A stretch of 64,000 nt of DNA from Achromobacter sp. UMC46 (GCF_014170335.1 NZ_LZZS01000004.1:620001-684000); one strand, 5' to 3'; shown: positions 40,383-50,170, numbered from the stretch's first letter. Numbers and translations are program-made. Notes: a model not told the origin generated them from the letters alone.

Positions 40383-40690
40383 AGACGCTGGGGGCCGCAC
40401 TCTACGAGAAGGCACCCGATCCGCGCGAGTTGGCGGCATTCGGCCTTACCCCGGACGACGTGGCCGGCGACCCAGTCGAAATCTGGCCGGAGAACGAAGC
40501 TGCGTTCCTGCTGTTCTTCGCGTTGCGTTCGCAATGGCGCATCGGTATGGCAGGTGCGACAGGATTGGACTACTGCGCTCTGTTCCACAAGATGGACCGC
40601 ATGGACCTCACGCCAGGGCAGTACGAAGAAGTGGAAGAACAGGTGCGCGTCCTTGAGTTTTCCGCACTGGAAGAAATAAACCGCAAGTAG
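40379..40690 (+). CDS. Frameshifted extension of the tail assembly chaperone (gpGT-like)
   Basis: Read after the -1 slip, giving LKTLGAALYEKAPDPRELAA and then the DUF1799-like domain (AFGLTPDDVAGDP, VEIWPENEAAFLLFFALRSQW). No good independent start precedes it; the ATG-less segment after the short form's stop is open. The fused protein recruits tape measure and tube protein, as gpGT does in lambda. It ends 34 bases before the tape measure start. Confidence 0.85.
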   Translation, partial: LKTLGAALYEKAPDPRELAAFGLTPDDVAGDPVEIWPENEAAFLLFFALRSQWRIGMAGATGLDYCALFHKMDRMDLTPGQYEEVEEQVRVLEFSALEEINRK

Positions 40691-40715
40691 CCCGCCAAGC
40701 GCGGGCATTTTTTTT
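40690..40715 (+). terminator. Terminator-like hairpin before the tape measure gene
   Basis: GCCCGC and GCGGGC around CAAGC, then A and eight Ts. It immediately follows the chaperone extension stop. Confidence 0.75.
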
Positions 40716-40724
40716 GGGCTGACC

Positions 40725-43700
40725 ATGTCGAAAGTTATTGCGGAAGGAGTCGTAGCCGTCACAGGTGACACGTCCGGCCTGACGGCCGCGATGGCGGACG
40801 TTGCGCAGGAAACTGGCAAGGCGAAGAAGTCGCTGGACAGCCTGGGGCGCGGTGCGTCTACCAGCCTCAACAAGGCGGCCGACAGCAGCAGCCAGGCCAC
40901 CAAGAAGATTGAGCGCTCCACGCAGAGCCTGATTGGGCAAATTGAACGCCAAATCGCTGTGACCGAGGCGGGCGCGCGTGGCACGGCGGCCTACTTTCAG
41001 GAAATCGCCAAGCAGCGCGGCATTGACACGAACCAGCTCAAGCCCTACCTGGACCAGTTGAACGCGGTCACGGCAAAGCAGACTCAGGCCAAGGTGGCCA
41101 TATCTGCAACGGCACCGGCGATGCAGCAGTTGGGCATGTCGGCGAAGGCTACGGCGGCGGCAATGCGCGGCGTGCCGGCGCAGTTCACCGATATCATCAC
41201 GTCGCTTCAGGGCGGGCAGCGGCCGATGACGGTGATGCTCCAGCAGGGCGGGCAGCTTAAGGATATGTTTGGTGGGATCGGACCCGCTGCACGGGCGATG
41301 GGCACCTATATCCGTGGGCTCATCAGCCCCATGACGCTGGCAGCCGGCGCCGTCGCGGGCCTGGGCATCGCCTACTACAAGGGGTCACAGGAAACCTCGG
41401 CATACGTCCAGACGCTCATCAAGACGGGCAATGCTGCGGGCGTGACCGCGGGTCAATTGCAGCTAATGTCTGAGCGGATCGGCTCCACGGTGGGAACGCA
41501 GGGCCAAGCGGCGGCGGCGCTGAACGTCTTCGCCGGCACAGCGAAAGTGGGCGCGCAGAATCTGGAGGCGTTTACCGCTGCGGCGATTCGCTGGGAGAAG
41601 GCGACCGGCACGGCCGTGACCGATACGGCCAAGGCGTTCGAAGATTTGGGTAAGGCCCCACTGGAGGCATCGCTCAAGCTGAACGAAGGCATGAACTACC
41701 TGACGGCCAGCACTTATGAGCAAATTCGCGCCTTGGATCTGCAAGGGCGATCAAGCGAAGCGGCGGCCGTGGCGCAGAAGGCCTACGCGGATGCGCTGAA
41801 CGACCGCGCCCCAAAGATTACGAACAATCTGGGCACGCTGGAGCGTGCATGGGCCGGCGTGCAGGGTGCAGCCAAGGGGGCATGGGATGCCATGCTGGAC
41901 ATTGGCCGTCCCTCTACCGCCGAGGATGCCATCGCGAAGATGGAACGCGAGGTGCGGCAGCGACAGGAAAACATCAGGCTGGCGCAACAGGGCGGCGCCA
42001 CGGTCTCGGCGAAGGAATTTAGCGGCCTTGACGGCGCTCAGGCCGAATTGGGCGCAATGCTGGCGAAATCTGCGGCCGCCGTTGCTGCGGCACAAGCCGA
42101 AAAGAAGGCTGTCGAGGATCTGGCTGCCGCGCGTAGTCGGGCCGAGTATGTCGATGACCCCAACCGGAGCACGAAACCGCAGCAGCGCGCAAAGGCGATC
42201 GAGGCCGAATCGAATGCGTATCGCAAGGCGATTGCAGGTCTTGCCGCGGGGACCGAAGAGTATCGCAAGGTGTTCGCCGCGCACCAGGCGGCCTTGGCCG
42301 ATATCGAGAAGCGGTTTGAAGACAAGGGGGCGGGCAAGGGGCCGAGTGCGACGGAGAACGAAGCGGCCAGGCTGCGGGCGCGCATTGCGGAGGAAAAGGC
42401 GCTGGCTGTGGAGCTGGCCGAACGTGGTCTGCAAACCAGCAAACTCAACGAACATGAGCGGCGCGCAGCGGAAATCGGCGAACTGCTTCAGGGCAACTTG
42501 AAGGGAGCGGCGCGCGCCGGCCTGGAGCGCACGCAGGCGCTTGCCGCAGAGGCAGGCGCCCTGGCGCGCACCAACAAGGAAACGGCAGCGTTTCTGGAGT
42601 CGCGCGCGAAATACATGCAGCAACTGGAAGAAGGCGTCGGAAAAATCAGCCTGGAGGCCGCCGCAATCGAAGATCAGGTTGCCACATACGGGCTGAGCAA
42701 GGCGGCGCTGGAGGGTCTGACTATCGCGCGCTTGTATGACCGCAAGGCAACGGTGGCTGGGTTCGAAGGGTCAGAGCGCGAAGTTGAACTCATCGAACAG
42801 GAAATCGAGGCCCGGGAGCGGCTTTCTGCCGCGATCAAAGCCAAGGACGTGAAGGACGCCCAGAAGAAGATCGCGGACGACGCAGCCCGTGACTGGGAGC
42901 GCAGCGTGGACAAGTACGGCGACGTGTTCCGGATCGGCTTTGCCGACATGCTGAACAACGGTAAGGAGGGCTGGAAGTCGTTCACCAAATCGCTGACCAC
43001 GACGTTCAAGACCACGGTTGCGGACCAACTGTACAAAATGTTTGCACAGCCCATTGTTGTGAACATGGTCGCCAATCTTGCAGGGATCATGGGTGGCGCG
43101 TCGTCTGCGGCCGGTGGCGCAGCGTCTCTGGCCGGGGCGGCGGGCCAAAGCGGTTCTTTTGGGGGGCTGGGTCTCATGAACGTGCTGGGCGTCGCCAAGA
43201 CCGCATATGGCGCTCTGACGGGCGGGATCACTGCGTCCCTGGCTTCTGGCGTTTCCGCCATCGGCAGCGCTATTGGATCAACGGCGGCCACGCAATTTGC
43301 ATTGGGCATGACGGGGCAGGGTGCTACGCTGGCCGCGGGCTTGGCTGGACCGACGACGGCTGGAAGCGCGGCGGCCAGCGCCGGTTCGATGGCCGCCGGT
43401 GCAATCCCGGTGGTGGGCTGGATTGCTGCCGGCATGATGGCTTCTCGTTCGCTCTACAAGCAGGGGTGGGATGCGGGCAATGGGACGATGGCGCCGATTG
43501 CCAAGTACAACCCGATCACCGGGCCGTCGCTGTGGACGGACAAGATTCTTCGGGCGGTGGGCGTCAAGGGCGAATGGGCGTCGATGCTGTCCGGCTCATC
43601 CACCATTGCGAGGCTGTTCGGCATGCAGCCGAAGAAGTACGGCGATACGTCGATTGCTGGCGAGTTCGGCACGCTCGGCTTCATGGGCCACAACGAAACG

Positions 43701-46331
43701 CCCTGGACTCAAAAGGGCGGGGTGTTTCGCAGCAATAAGAAGGGGGTGCAATACGGTTCGCTGGACAGCGAATTCATGGATTCCATGACCGCATCCTTCG
43801 AGTTGATGAAGATGGGCGTTGGCGCCCTGGCGGACTCCATCGGGGTGTCGTCCAAGACGCTGGATACCTACAGCGAGCGCATCAAGGTCACGCTGACGAA
43901 GGACGCCGAAGAGAATCAGAAGCTCATCGATACGATGCTGGCAAACGTCGGCGAGAACATGGTTCGGGCGCTGATTCCCGACATCGAGCGGCTGGCCGCC
44001 GAGGGCGAGTCGGCCGGTCAAACGCTCGCACGGTTGAGCGACAGCCTGGGAGCAGTCAATTCCTCCCTGAAGCTGCTTCGCCATGACCTGTTGAGTGTTT
44101 CCCTGATGGGCGCGGAAACGGCTACGAAAGTCGCAGCGGCTTTCGGCGGGCTGGAGAGCCTGACGAATGCCAGCCAAGCATTCTACGAGGTGGCGTACAC
44201 CGAAGGGGAGCGCGCCAAGTTCAGCCTGGCGTCGATCAGCGATGCGTTGCGATCGGTCGGCGTAGATATGCCCAACACCATGAAAGAGCTGAACAAGGTT
44301 GCTCTGGCGCTGGATCTAACGACCGATTCAGGGCGCGCGGCCTATGCCGCTTTGATTTCCCTCGGGCCGGCGTTTGCTGCGGCGATAGAAGCATCGGAAA
44401 GGGCGGTGCAGGAAGCGGCCTCGGCGTTGTTTGCGCCGTTTGTGGGGCGCGGGGCATCGTTGCCTGCGTTGTCTGGTGCCGCACTCGCGTTTGATGAGGT
44501 ATCGGATAGCGCATCGGGGGCCACCGCGGCGGTTGGGTACATTTCGCGCCTGTTCCTGATTCTGGATTCCGGCCTTATCCAGTTCAATGGCAATCTGACC
44601 AGCGTTTCCGCTGAAATGACTGCCGGTCAGGAGGCGTCCGCGTTGCTCGGCGAACAAATCGCGGATCTGCGGGCGCAAGCTGGTGGCGCGATCATCGACT
44701 TTTCCGGGTTGGGCGCCGCTCTGGCCGCAGTTGATACCGATACCTTCGTCGCGACGATGGCGCAGGCATTCCAGAATCTGGCAAGCCGTTTTGCTGGGTT
44801 GTTGGATGGCATCAATGCCGAGCGGGTGGCCGTGCGTGACGCGGCGCGCGGAATCATAGATGCCAAGGTCATGACGCCGCAGGCCATCGCGAAGGAAATC
44901 GCCAGCGTTAACACGGTGGGGCCGAGCAATGCAGGGCTGATTGCCGCCTCTGGCCGCCTGAGCGCGGCTGATGCGTTGGCGGCGCAGCGGGTAGCAGAAC
45001 GCAAGCAGCGAGAGGATGCATACAACGCAGTACAGGGAAGCTACGACAGCGCAACCTCGGGGCTTGCAACTGCCCAGCAACGGGCGGCCGAAGCGCAGGC
45101 ACTGCTGGATAAGCTGAACTGGGATATTTACGCGCCCAAGACGGTCCCCTACAAAAAGAAGAACTGGTCGGAGCTTGATGCGGCGCGCAGCGTGGCGCAA
45201 TCGCAGATGCCGGCGGCGCAAGCGGCCTGGGAACAGGCGCAAGCGGCGTTGCGGGCAGCTCAGGCGGCAGCGGCCGGCGCACCAGCGCTGGCAGACGTCG
45301 CCCGCTTGCAGGCGGAATATGCGGCGTCGGTGACGGCTGCCGCCAGCGCGCAGGCGGCGGCAACGGAGGCGGCAACAAACGCCAAGAGCCAGCAGACCGC
45401 ATATGCGGATGCATTGCAGAAGTTCGCGCTAGATGCGACGAAGTCGGTTTCTCGGTTGGGCGAGTTGCGCGCGGAAACCGTGCGCTATTACGAGGCCCAG
45501 AAGGCACTGGCCGGCTTGATGGCGGACAGTGCCGCAGGCCTTCGTAAGTCGGTTTCGGACTACCGCTACAGCCAGCTATCTCCCGAGGATCAGTTTGCTT
45601 CGCTGCAGGGCGACTATGCGAAGGCATACGCCAGTGCGATGGGTTCGGACGGGGAAGCGCTGGCCGGCTATGCCGACAAGCTCAACGCGCTCATGCAACC
45701 GATGCTTGAGGCGGCGAAGGATTCGTTCTCGTCCGATGCTGCCTATCAGGCATTCGTCGCGACGGCGCTGGCGCGGGCCGAAGCGGTCGCCGGGCGCCTG
45801 GATTCCGTGGCGCCGAAGGACTACGCCAAGGAAAGCCTGGATCTGCTTGCGCAGATCGATGCAACGCTGGCCGCCCTTGAAACGTCTGCGCTCAGCGGTG
45901 AGCAGGTGATCACGAACGCGATCAACGCCAGCCGTGACGCAACGGTGAACGGATTGCGCCAAGTGGTCAATGCGTTGGCCGGCAAGGCCGTGGCGGCATT
46001 TGCGAAGGGGGGCGACCATGCTGGCGGGTTGCGCCTGGTCGGCGAGCGCGGGCCGGAGTTGGAAGTCACCGGCCCTTCGCGGATCTTCAGCGCAGAACGT
46101 ACGCAGGCAATCCTTTCTGGGGGCGGCAATCAAGAGTTGCTGCTCGCGGAATTGCGGGCGTTGCGCCAGTCGAATGAGGCGCTGCGGGCAGAGGTTGCCA
46201 GCCTGCGCATCGAGGCGCGGGCGACGGCCAGCAATACCGGCAAGACCGCGCGCCAGCTGGACCGGCTCGAAATGGACGGGATGGTGGTCCGTACTGAGGC
46301 GGGGGCACCTCTTCAGGTAGAAGGCAAATGA
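40725..46331 (+). CDS. Tail tape measure protein
   Basis: 1868 residues, the longest gene in the window. The N-terminus (VAVTGDTSGLTAAMADVAQE) is the tape-measure domain, followed by long Ala/Glu-rich helical stretches, a hydrophobic Gly/Ala region (about residues 770-910) and the tail C-terminal region with KGGDHAGGLRLVGERGPELE and SGGGNQELLLAELRAL. Tape length sets tail length; at about 0.15 nm per residue the tail would be near 280 nm. Stop and next start overlap (ATGA). Confidence 0.95.
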   Translation: MSKVIAEGVVAVTGDTSGLTAAMADVAQETGKAKKSLDSLGRGASTSLNKAADSSSQATKKIERSTQSLIGQIERQIAVTEAGARGTAAYFQEIAKQRGIDTNQLKPYLDQLNAVTAKQTQAKVAISATAPAMQQLGMSAKATAAAMRGVPAQFTDIITSLQGGQRPMTVMLQQGGQLKDMFGGIGPAARAMGTYIRGLISPMTLAAGAVAGLGIAYYKGSQETSAYVQTLIKTGNAAGVTAGQLQLMSERIGSTVGTQGQAAAALNVFAGTAKVGAQNLEAFTAAAIRWEKATGTAVTDTAKAFEDLGKAPLEASLKLNEGMNYLTASTYEQIRALDLQGRSSEAAAVAQKAYADALNDRAPKITNNLGTLERAWAGVQGAAKGAWDAMLDIGRPSTAEDAIAKMEREVRQRQENIRLAQQGGATVSAKEFSGLDGAQAELGAMLAKSAAAVAAAQAEKKAVEDLAAARSRAEYVDDPNRSTKPQQRAKAIEAESNAYRKAIAGLAAGTEEYRKVFAAHQAALADIEKRFEDKGAGKGPSATENEAARLRARIAEEKALAVELAERGLQTSKLNEHERRAAEIGELLQGNLKGAARAGLERTQALAAEAGALARTNKETAAFLESRAKYMQQLEEGVGKISLEAAAIEDQVATYGLSKAALEGLTIARLYDRKATVAGFEGSEREVELIEQEIEARERLSAAIKAKDVKDAQKKIADDAARDWERSVDKYGDVFRIGFADMLNNGKEGWKSFTKSLTTTFKTTVADQLYKMFAQPIVVNMVANLAGIMGGASSAAGGAASLAGAAGQSGSFGGLGLMNVLGVAKTAYGALTGGITASLASGVSAIGSAIGSTAATQFALGMTGQGATLAAGLAGPTTAGSAAASAGSMAAGAIPVVGWIAAGMMASRSLYKQGWDAGNGTMAPIAKYNPITGPSLWTDKILRAVGVKGEWASMLSGSSTIARLFGMQPKKYGDTSIAGEFGTLGFMGHNETPWTQKGGVFRSNKKGVQYGSLDSEFMDSMTASFELMKMGVGALADSIGVSSKTLDTYSERIKVTLTKDAEENQKLIDTMLANVGENMVRALIPDIERLAAEGESAGQTLARLSDSLGAVNSSLKLLRHDLLSVSLMGAETATKVAAAFGGLESLTNASQAFYEVAYTEGERAKFSLASISDALRSVGVDMPNTMKELNKVALALDLTTDSGRAAYAALISLGPAFAAAIEASERAVQEAASALFAPFVGRGASLPALSGAALAFDEVSDSASGATAAVGYISRLFLILDSGLIQFNGNLTSVSAEMTAGQEASALLGEQIADLRAQAGGAIIDFSGLGAALAAVDTDTFVATMAQAFQNLASRFAGLLDGINAERVAVRDAARGIIDAKVMTPQAIAKEIASVNTVGPSNAGLIAASGRLSAADALAAQRVAERKQREDAYNAVQGSYDSATSGLATAQQRAAEAQALLDKLNWDIYAPKTVPYKKKNWSELDAARSVAQSQMPAAQAAWEQAQAALRAAQAAAAGAPALADVARLQAEYAASVTAAASAQAAATEAATNAKSQQTAYADALQKFALDATKSVSRLGELRAETVRYYEAQKALAGLMADSAAGLRKSVSDYRYSQLSPEDQFASLQGDYAKAYASAMGSDGEALAGYADKLNALMQPMLEAAKDSFSSDAAYQAFVATALARAEAVAGRLDSVAPKDYAKESLDLLAQIDATLAALETSALSGEQVITNAINASRDATVNGLRQVVNALAGKAVAAFAKGGDHAGGLRLVGERGPELEVTGPSRIFSAERTQAILSGGGNQELLLAELRALRQSNEALRAEVASLRIEARATASNTGKTARQLDRLEMDGMVVRTEAGAPLQVEGK

Positions 46332-47218
46332 AAGTAATCAAACCCGTGGTGATAGGTCCGGCACAGCTCATCTATTCGAGCGTGCCGGACAGCGATCTGC
46401 CTGCATACGATTCGGCAACCGACTATCCCCTGGGGGCGCAAGTCCTCTATGAGTCGATCATCTACGAATGCGTCCAGGCGCCGAACAAAGGCCATCAACC
46501 GGACCTGTCGCCGCTCTATTGGGCGGCGGCGGGGCCGACCAACAAATGGCTCATGTTCGATAGCGAGGTCAGCACGCAGACGGTCGCGGCCAGCCCACTT
46601 TCGGTAGTGGTAAAGCCAGGGATCACGAACAGCCTTGCGCTGCTGGAGTTGGGCGGGTCGCATCTGGCAGTGGTGGGCAGGGACGGTCTCGCAGGGCCAA
46701 TTATCTACGAGCATTCGCGGCAGCTGGAGGGTTCGATTGTTTCGAACTGGTTCGAATACTTCTTCGAGCCGTTCATGCCGCTATCCGAAGTCGTTCTGAC
46801 GGATATCCCCGCATATGGAAGCCTGCATCTTGAGGTGACTATCAGTGCGCCGGGGGCGGATGCGGCATGCGGCGCCATGATCTGCGGCAGTGCCTATGAG
46901 GTAGGGGAAGTGGAGTATGGCGGCAGCGCCGGCATCATCGACTACAGCCGCAAAGAGACTTCGGCAACCGGCGTCACGACGTTCCGGCGCCGGCGCTTCT
47001 CTCGCCGTATGTCGCATCGGCTATGGGTCGATGCCGCCCGCTTCAATGCGGTCTATCGACTGCTGTCTGGTCTTCGCGCCACGCCGTGCGTCTGGATTGG
47101 CACGGACGCGGAGGGCTATGGCCCGTTAACGATTTTCGGTTTTTACCGGGATTTTTCATTGGAAATCGCTTACCCGCTGGTTTCCTATTGCAGCTTAGAA
47201 ATTGAAGGACTCACCTGA
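46328..47218 (+). CDS. Tail tip protein, with carbohydrate-binding-like module
   Basis: 296 residues. The N-terminal part has YPLGAQVLYESIIYECVQA and GHQPDLSPLYWAAAGPTNKW, the spacing of aromatic residues seen in chitin-binding CBM5/12-type modules. The rest is beta-rich (EVEYGGSAGIIDYSRKETS). It directly follows the tape measure, where the distal tail protein normally lies. The identity as a tail tip component is from position. Confidence 0.65.
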   Translation: MKVIKPVVIGPAQLIYSSVPDSDLPAYDSATDYPLGAQVLYESIIYECVQAPNKGHQPDLSPLYWAAAGPTNKWLMFDSEVSTQTVAASPLSVVVKPGITNSLALLELGGSHLAVVGRDGLAGPIIYEHSRQLEGSIVSNWFEYFFEPFMPLSEVVLTDIPAYGSLHLEVTISAPGADAACGAMICGSAYEVGEVEYGGSAGIIDYSRKETSATGVTTFRRRRFSRRMSHRLWVDAARFNAVYRLLSGLRATPCVWIGTDAEGYGPLTIFGFYRDFSLEIAYPLVSYCSLEIEGLT

Positions 47219-47219
47219 T

Positions 47220-48458
47220 ATGGCGATCACAGCATTACCGAATCCGCCTAGCCGGAGTGACCCGGCGAACTTTCCCGAGCGTGCTGACGCGTTCATGGCC
47301 GCGCTACCGGTCTTCGCTCAGGAGGCGAATCTCCTGCAGGGCCAGATCAATGATGCGGCCCAGGCGGCGGGTGAAAATTCCGCAGCAGCGGAGGGCAGTG
47401 CACAAGACGCGGCGAATAGTCGCTCGCAAGCTGGTCAGAAGGCGGCGGAGGCTGTGGCTGCGGCTGACGGGGCAGCCCAAAAGGCTTTGGAAGCCGCGAG
47501 CAGTGCAGCGCTTGCGGCGGAATGGGCAACCAAGACGGGTGCGCCTGTGGAAGGTGGCGAATTCTCCGCTAAGCACTTCGCCCAGCTGGCTGCCCAGGGA
47601 ATGGGCCTGCCGGTGTTCTCTCCGACCAATATTCCTAATGCGGATGTGGGACCGATTTTCGTTCCGAATCAAGGAGGGATGGAGTGGCGGAACGGCAGGT
47701 ACGTGGTCCAGCGGGCCGACCACGGGCAATGCCGCTTAATCTACATTAGCCCAACGGAACTCTGTCTCATCCCCTTTGGCGGCGACGGCCTGGTCATTAA
47801 TGGACGGCAGTACCGCATTCCGGCAGCGGGGACCAGCATCACCACGGCGAGCACAACGGCCGCCACTGTTTACTACTTCTACGCCAAAAGCGATAGCGCC
47901 GGCGGTGTGGTAGTGGAGCCTCGGATCGCTGCGACAAATCCGCATAGCCGCCACTCAGACGGCGTGGAAATTTTGACGGGCAACCCGGACTACACGCTGG
48001 TCGGTTGGGCTTCGACCACAAGCACCAACACCTTCATGTACACGACCACGGATCGCCGGGTGATGTCGTGGTTCAACCGCCGGCAGCGCCATGCTCGTGA
48101 GATCGGCGGACCTTCGACGACGCTGAGCAACAGCAGCGTCCAGTTGACCAGTGGGGTCATTATCAGTTGCTGGGCCGGAGAGGAAATCAACTTCGCCGCC
48201 ACCGGAGAGGTCCACACCACGTCCAGCACCCTTTCTACCGGCATTTATCTGTCCGTGCGAGTTGGCGCCGCAGCGTTGGAATACGGCAATTGGGGGTATT
48301 CGGTGGAACCGAACGGCACGCAGCGGGCATCCTCGGTTGTGGACACGTTTGTAGCCCCCTCTGACGGCACCCATGCTTTGGCGCCCTACGGCTTTACGAA
48401 CACAGCTTCAGCGCCGGCCGTCTTTCGACAAACCCTTGTTGCTACGGCGATGATATGA
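47220..48458 (+). CDS. Tail fibre / receptor-binding protein
   Basis: 412 residues. The N-terminus (PERADAFMAALPVFAQEANL) and Ala-rich coiled coil (about residues 50-110, AEGSAQDAANSRSQAGQKAA) are typical of phage fibres. The C-terminal half is beta-rich with many Thr/Ser and ends DTFVAPSDGTHALAPYGFTN, a probable jelly-roll receptor-binding tip. ATG 47220 begins one base after the previous stop. Confidence 0.82.
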   Translation: MAITALPNPPSRSDPANFPERADAFMAALPVFAQEANLLQGQINDAAQAAGENSAAAEGSAQDAANSRSQAGQKAAEAVAAADGAAQKALEAASSAALAAEWATKTGAPVEGGEFSAKHFAQLAAQGMGLPVFSPTNIPNADVGPIFVPNQGGMEWRNGRYVVQRADHGQCRLIYISPTELCLIPFGGDGLVINGRQYRIPAAGTSITTASTTAATVYYFYAKSDSAGGVVVEPRIAATNPHSRHSDGVEILTGNPDYTLVGWASTTSTNTFMYTTTDRRVMSWFNRRQRHAREIGGPSTTLSNSSVQLTSGVIISCWAGEEINFAATGEVHTTSSTLSTGIYLSVRVGAAALEYGNWGYSVEPNGTQRASSVVDTFVAPSDGTHALAPYGFTNTASAPAVFRQTLVATAMI

Positions 48459-48880
48459 ACTCGCAGATCAAGATAGGCCCTAGCTTTTCTCTTGAGTTGG
48501 CCGCAGCGGGCCTGAATGGAAAGCCGTTCTCGTGGACGCCTGACGGGCAGTTCCTATTCGGTGCCGACATGAACGAGCAGCAGCGCGCCGCCGTGCTTGC
48601 GGTGCTGAATTCCCACGACCCCACGGCGCCAGCTCCCGTAACTGTGCCCGAATCGGTGACCAAGTATCAATGCTGCGTGGTGCTGGCGCGCCACGGTCTG
48701 CTGGGTCAGACAAATGCATTTTTTGCCGCCATGGCGTCTGATGACCCTCGCCGCCTTGCTTGGGAAATGGCGGCCACGGTACAGCGGGACAGCGAAAGTA
48801 CGCTGGACGCCATCACACACCTTGGCCTATCCGAGGCCCAAGCCAATGCGATGTTCATCGAAGCCGGCCAGGTCGAATAG
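48455..48880 (+). CDS. Tail fibre assembly-like protein
   Basis: 141 residues overlapping the fibre gene by four bases. The start (LELAAAGLNGKPFSWTPDGQ) and central NEQQRAAVLAVLNSHDPTAP fit small XkdW-like or fibre-assembly proteins. A helical Cys-bearing core (VVLARHGLLGQTNAFFAAM) follows. The position after the fibre supports a chaperone role, which is an inference. Confidence 0.65.
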   Translation: MNSQIKIGPSFSLELAAAGLNGKPFSWTPDGQFLFGADMNEQQRAAVLAVLNSHDPTAPAPVTVPESVTKYQCCVVLARHGLLGQTNAFFAAMASDDPRRLAWEMAATVQRDSESTLDAITHLGLSEAQANAMFIEAGQVE

Positions 48881-48901
48881 AACGACAGCGGCTCGCAATA
48901 G

Positions 48902-48928
48902 GCCCGCCACATCTTGGCGGGCTTTTTT
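48902..48928 (+). terminator. Intrinsic terminator between tail and lysis genes
   Basis: GCCCGCCA and TGGCGGGC around CATCT followed by seven Ts. Read-through would be needed to express lysis genes from the late promoter. Confidence 0.85.
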
Positions 48929-48949
48929 TCGTTCATACGGAGGGCAATC

Positions 48950-49423
48950 ATGCGCACCGTCTACAGGAGCAGTGCAATTATGGAACCAGGTACCACGGGG
49001 CTGGGAGGCCTCGCCGCCTTGAAGGTCGCGATGGCGTATGGCGTGCCGGCGGCGGTGGCGGCCATGCTTGGCTTGCTGATCATGCCGCCGCGATCGGCGC
49101 GCGAATTCACTGTCCGCACGGTGTCGACCGTTTCCTGCTCGTTCTTGTTTGGGCCGGCGCTCGCCGGCGCAGTCATCGCCTGGAAGCCAGGGCTGATGGA
49201 AGCCATGATCTGGCTGGCGCAACACGGCGCAGGCAGCGACGACGCGCTGCTGGCGAAGTTCTACGTGCTGGGGCCGAGCATGCTGCTGGCCGGGTTGCCT
49301 GCGTGGTGGGTGTTGGGGGCGTACATGCGATGGATGGCAAGCATGCGCCAGAAGGGCCTGCTTGAATGGCTGGCCGAGGTGCGCGCGAAGATTCTCGGCG
49401 TGCGACCTGGTGGGGAGGGGTGA
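48950..49423 (+). CDS. Putative holin
   Basis: 157 residues from ATG 48950 with GGAGGG upstream. Three hydrophobic segments are visible (VAMAYGVPAAVAAMLGLLIM; VSTVSCSFLFGPALAGAVIA; VLGPSMLLAGLPAWWVLG) and the C-terminus is charged. The gene precedes the endolysin by two bases, the usual place of a holin. The family is not recognised. Confidence 0.75.
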   Translation: MRTVYRSSAIMEPGTTGLGGLAALKVAMAYGVPAAVAAMLGLLIMPPRSAREFTVRTVSTVSCSFLFGPALAGAVIAWKPGLMEAMIWLAQHGAGSDDALLAKFYVLGPSMLLAGLPAWWVLGAYMRWMASMRQKGLLEWLAEVRAKILGVRPGGEG

Positions 49424-49425
49424 TT

Positions 49426-49920
49426 GTGGATCTGAAGACTGTTTTCGAGACTGCAATCAGACCTGCGCTGGCGTTCTTGCCGGCCAAGATGGACACGCTG
49501 GAGGCGAGGGTCATGCTGCTGGCGATTGGCTTGCAGGAAAGCCGCTTCGTCCACCGCCGGCAGATCAGTGGGCCGGCCCGCGGGTTCTGGCAATTTGAGC
49601 GAGGCGGGGGTGTGCGCGGGGTATTGACGCACCCCGCCAGTCGGGTCCATGCGTATCGGCTTTGCGGCGGGCGTGCCGTCGATCCGGTCGCCGCAGCGGT
49701 CTATCCCGCGCTGGAACAGGACGACGTGCTGGCCGCCGGGTTCGCGCGGCTGCTCCTGTGGACGGATGCCAATCGCCTGCCGGCTATCGGCGATGTTCAG
49801 GGCGGGTGGAATCTCTACGCTCGTACGTGGCGCCCGGGGAAGCCGCACCCTCAGACCTGGCCAGCCCTGCACGCGGAAGCCGTCGCTGTAGCAGGAGGCG
49901 GCCATGTGGGCTTGGATTGA
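49426..49920 (+). CDS. Endolysin, lysozyme/transglycosylase-like
   Basis: 164 residues from a GTG at 49426 preceded by GGGGAGGGG. LLAIGLQESRFVHRRQISGP and ARGFWQFERGGG are the SLT-like pattern with catalytic Glu and the G-x-W-Q loop. It degrades peptidoglycan at the end of infection. No signal peptide, so it depends on the holin. Overlaps Rz by 17 bases. Confidence 0.82.
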   Translation: MDLKTVFETAIRPALAFLPAKMDTLEARVMLLAIGLQESRFVHRRQISGPARGFWQFERGGGVRGVLTHPASRVHAYRLCGGRAVDPVAAAVYPALEQDDVLAAGFARLLLWTDANRLPAIGDVQGGWNLYARTWRPGKPHPQTWPALHAEAVAVAGGGHVGLD

Positions 49921-50170
49921 ACGCGTCAAGGGCGGGCTGCTGCTGATTGGCCTGGCGCTGGTTGCGTTGGTCAGCGTGTTCTATCGGGGGCGGGCTACCG
50001 GGCGCCAAGTAGAACGGAAGGAGCGGGCAGAACAAATCAATGAGCAGGCGGCGAACGCCCGCAAGGAGGTGCGGGATGTGGAGCAAGAAACGGCCAGCAT
50101 GGGCGATGACGCTATTGCTGATGAGCTTAAGCGTGACTGGGTGCGGGGCGCCGGCAAAAGTCGGCATTGA
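49904..50170 (+). CDS. Rz-like i-spanin
   Basis: 88 residues. One N-terminal membrane span (GGLLLIGLALVALVSVFYRG), then a coiled-coil periplasmic part with many charged residues (QVERKERAEQINEQAANARK). With Rz1 it fuses the two membranes in lysis. Rz1 is nested inside in another frame. Confidence 0.88.
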   Translation: MWAWIERVKGGLLLIGLALVALVSVFYRGRATGRQVERKERAEQINEQAANARKEVRDVEQETASMGDDAIADELKRDWVRGAGKSRH

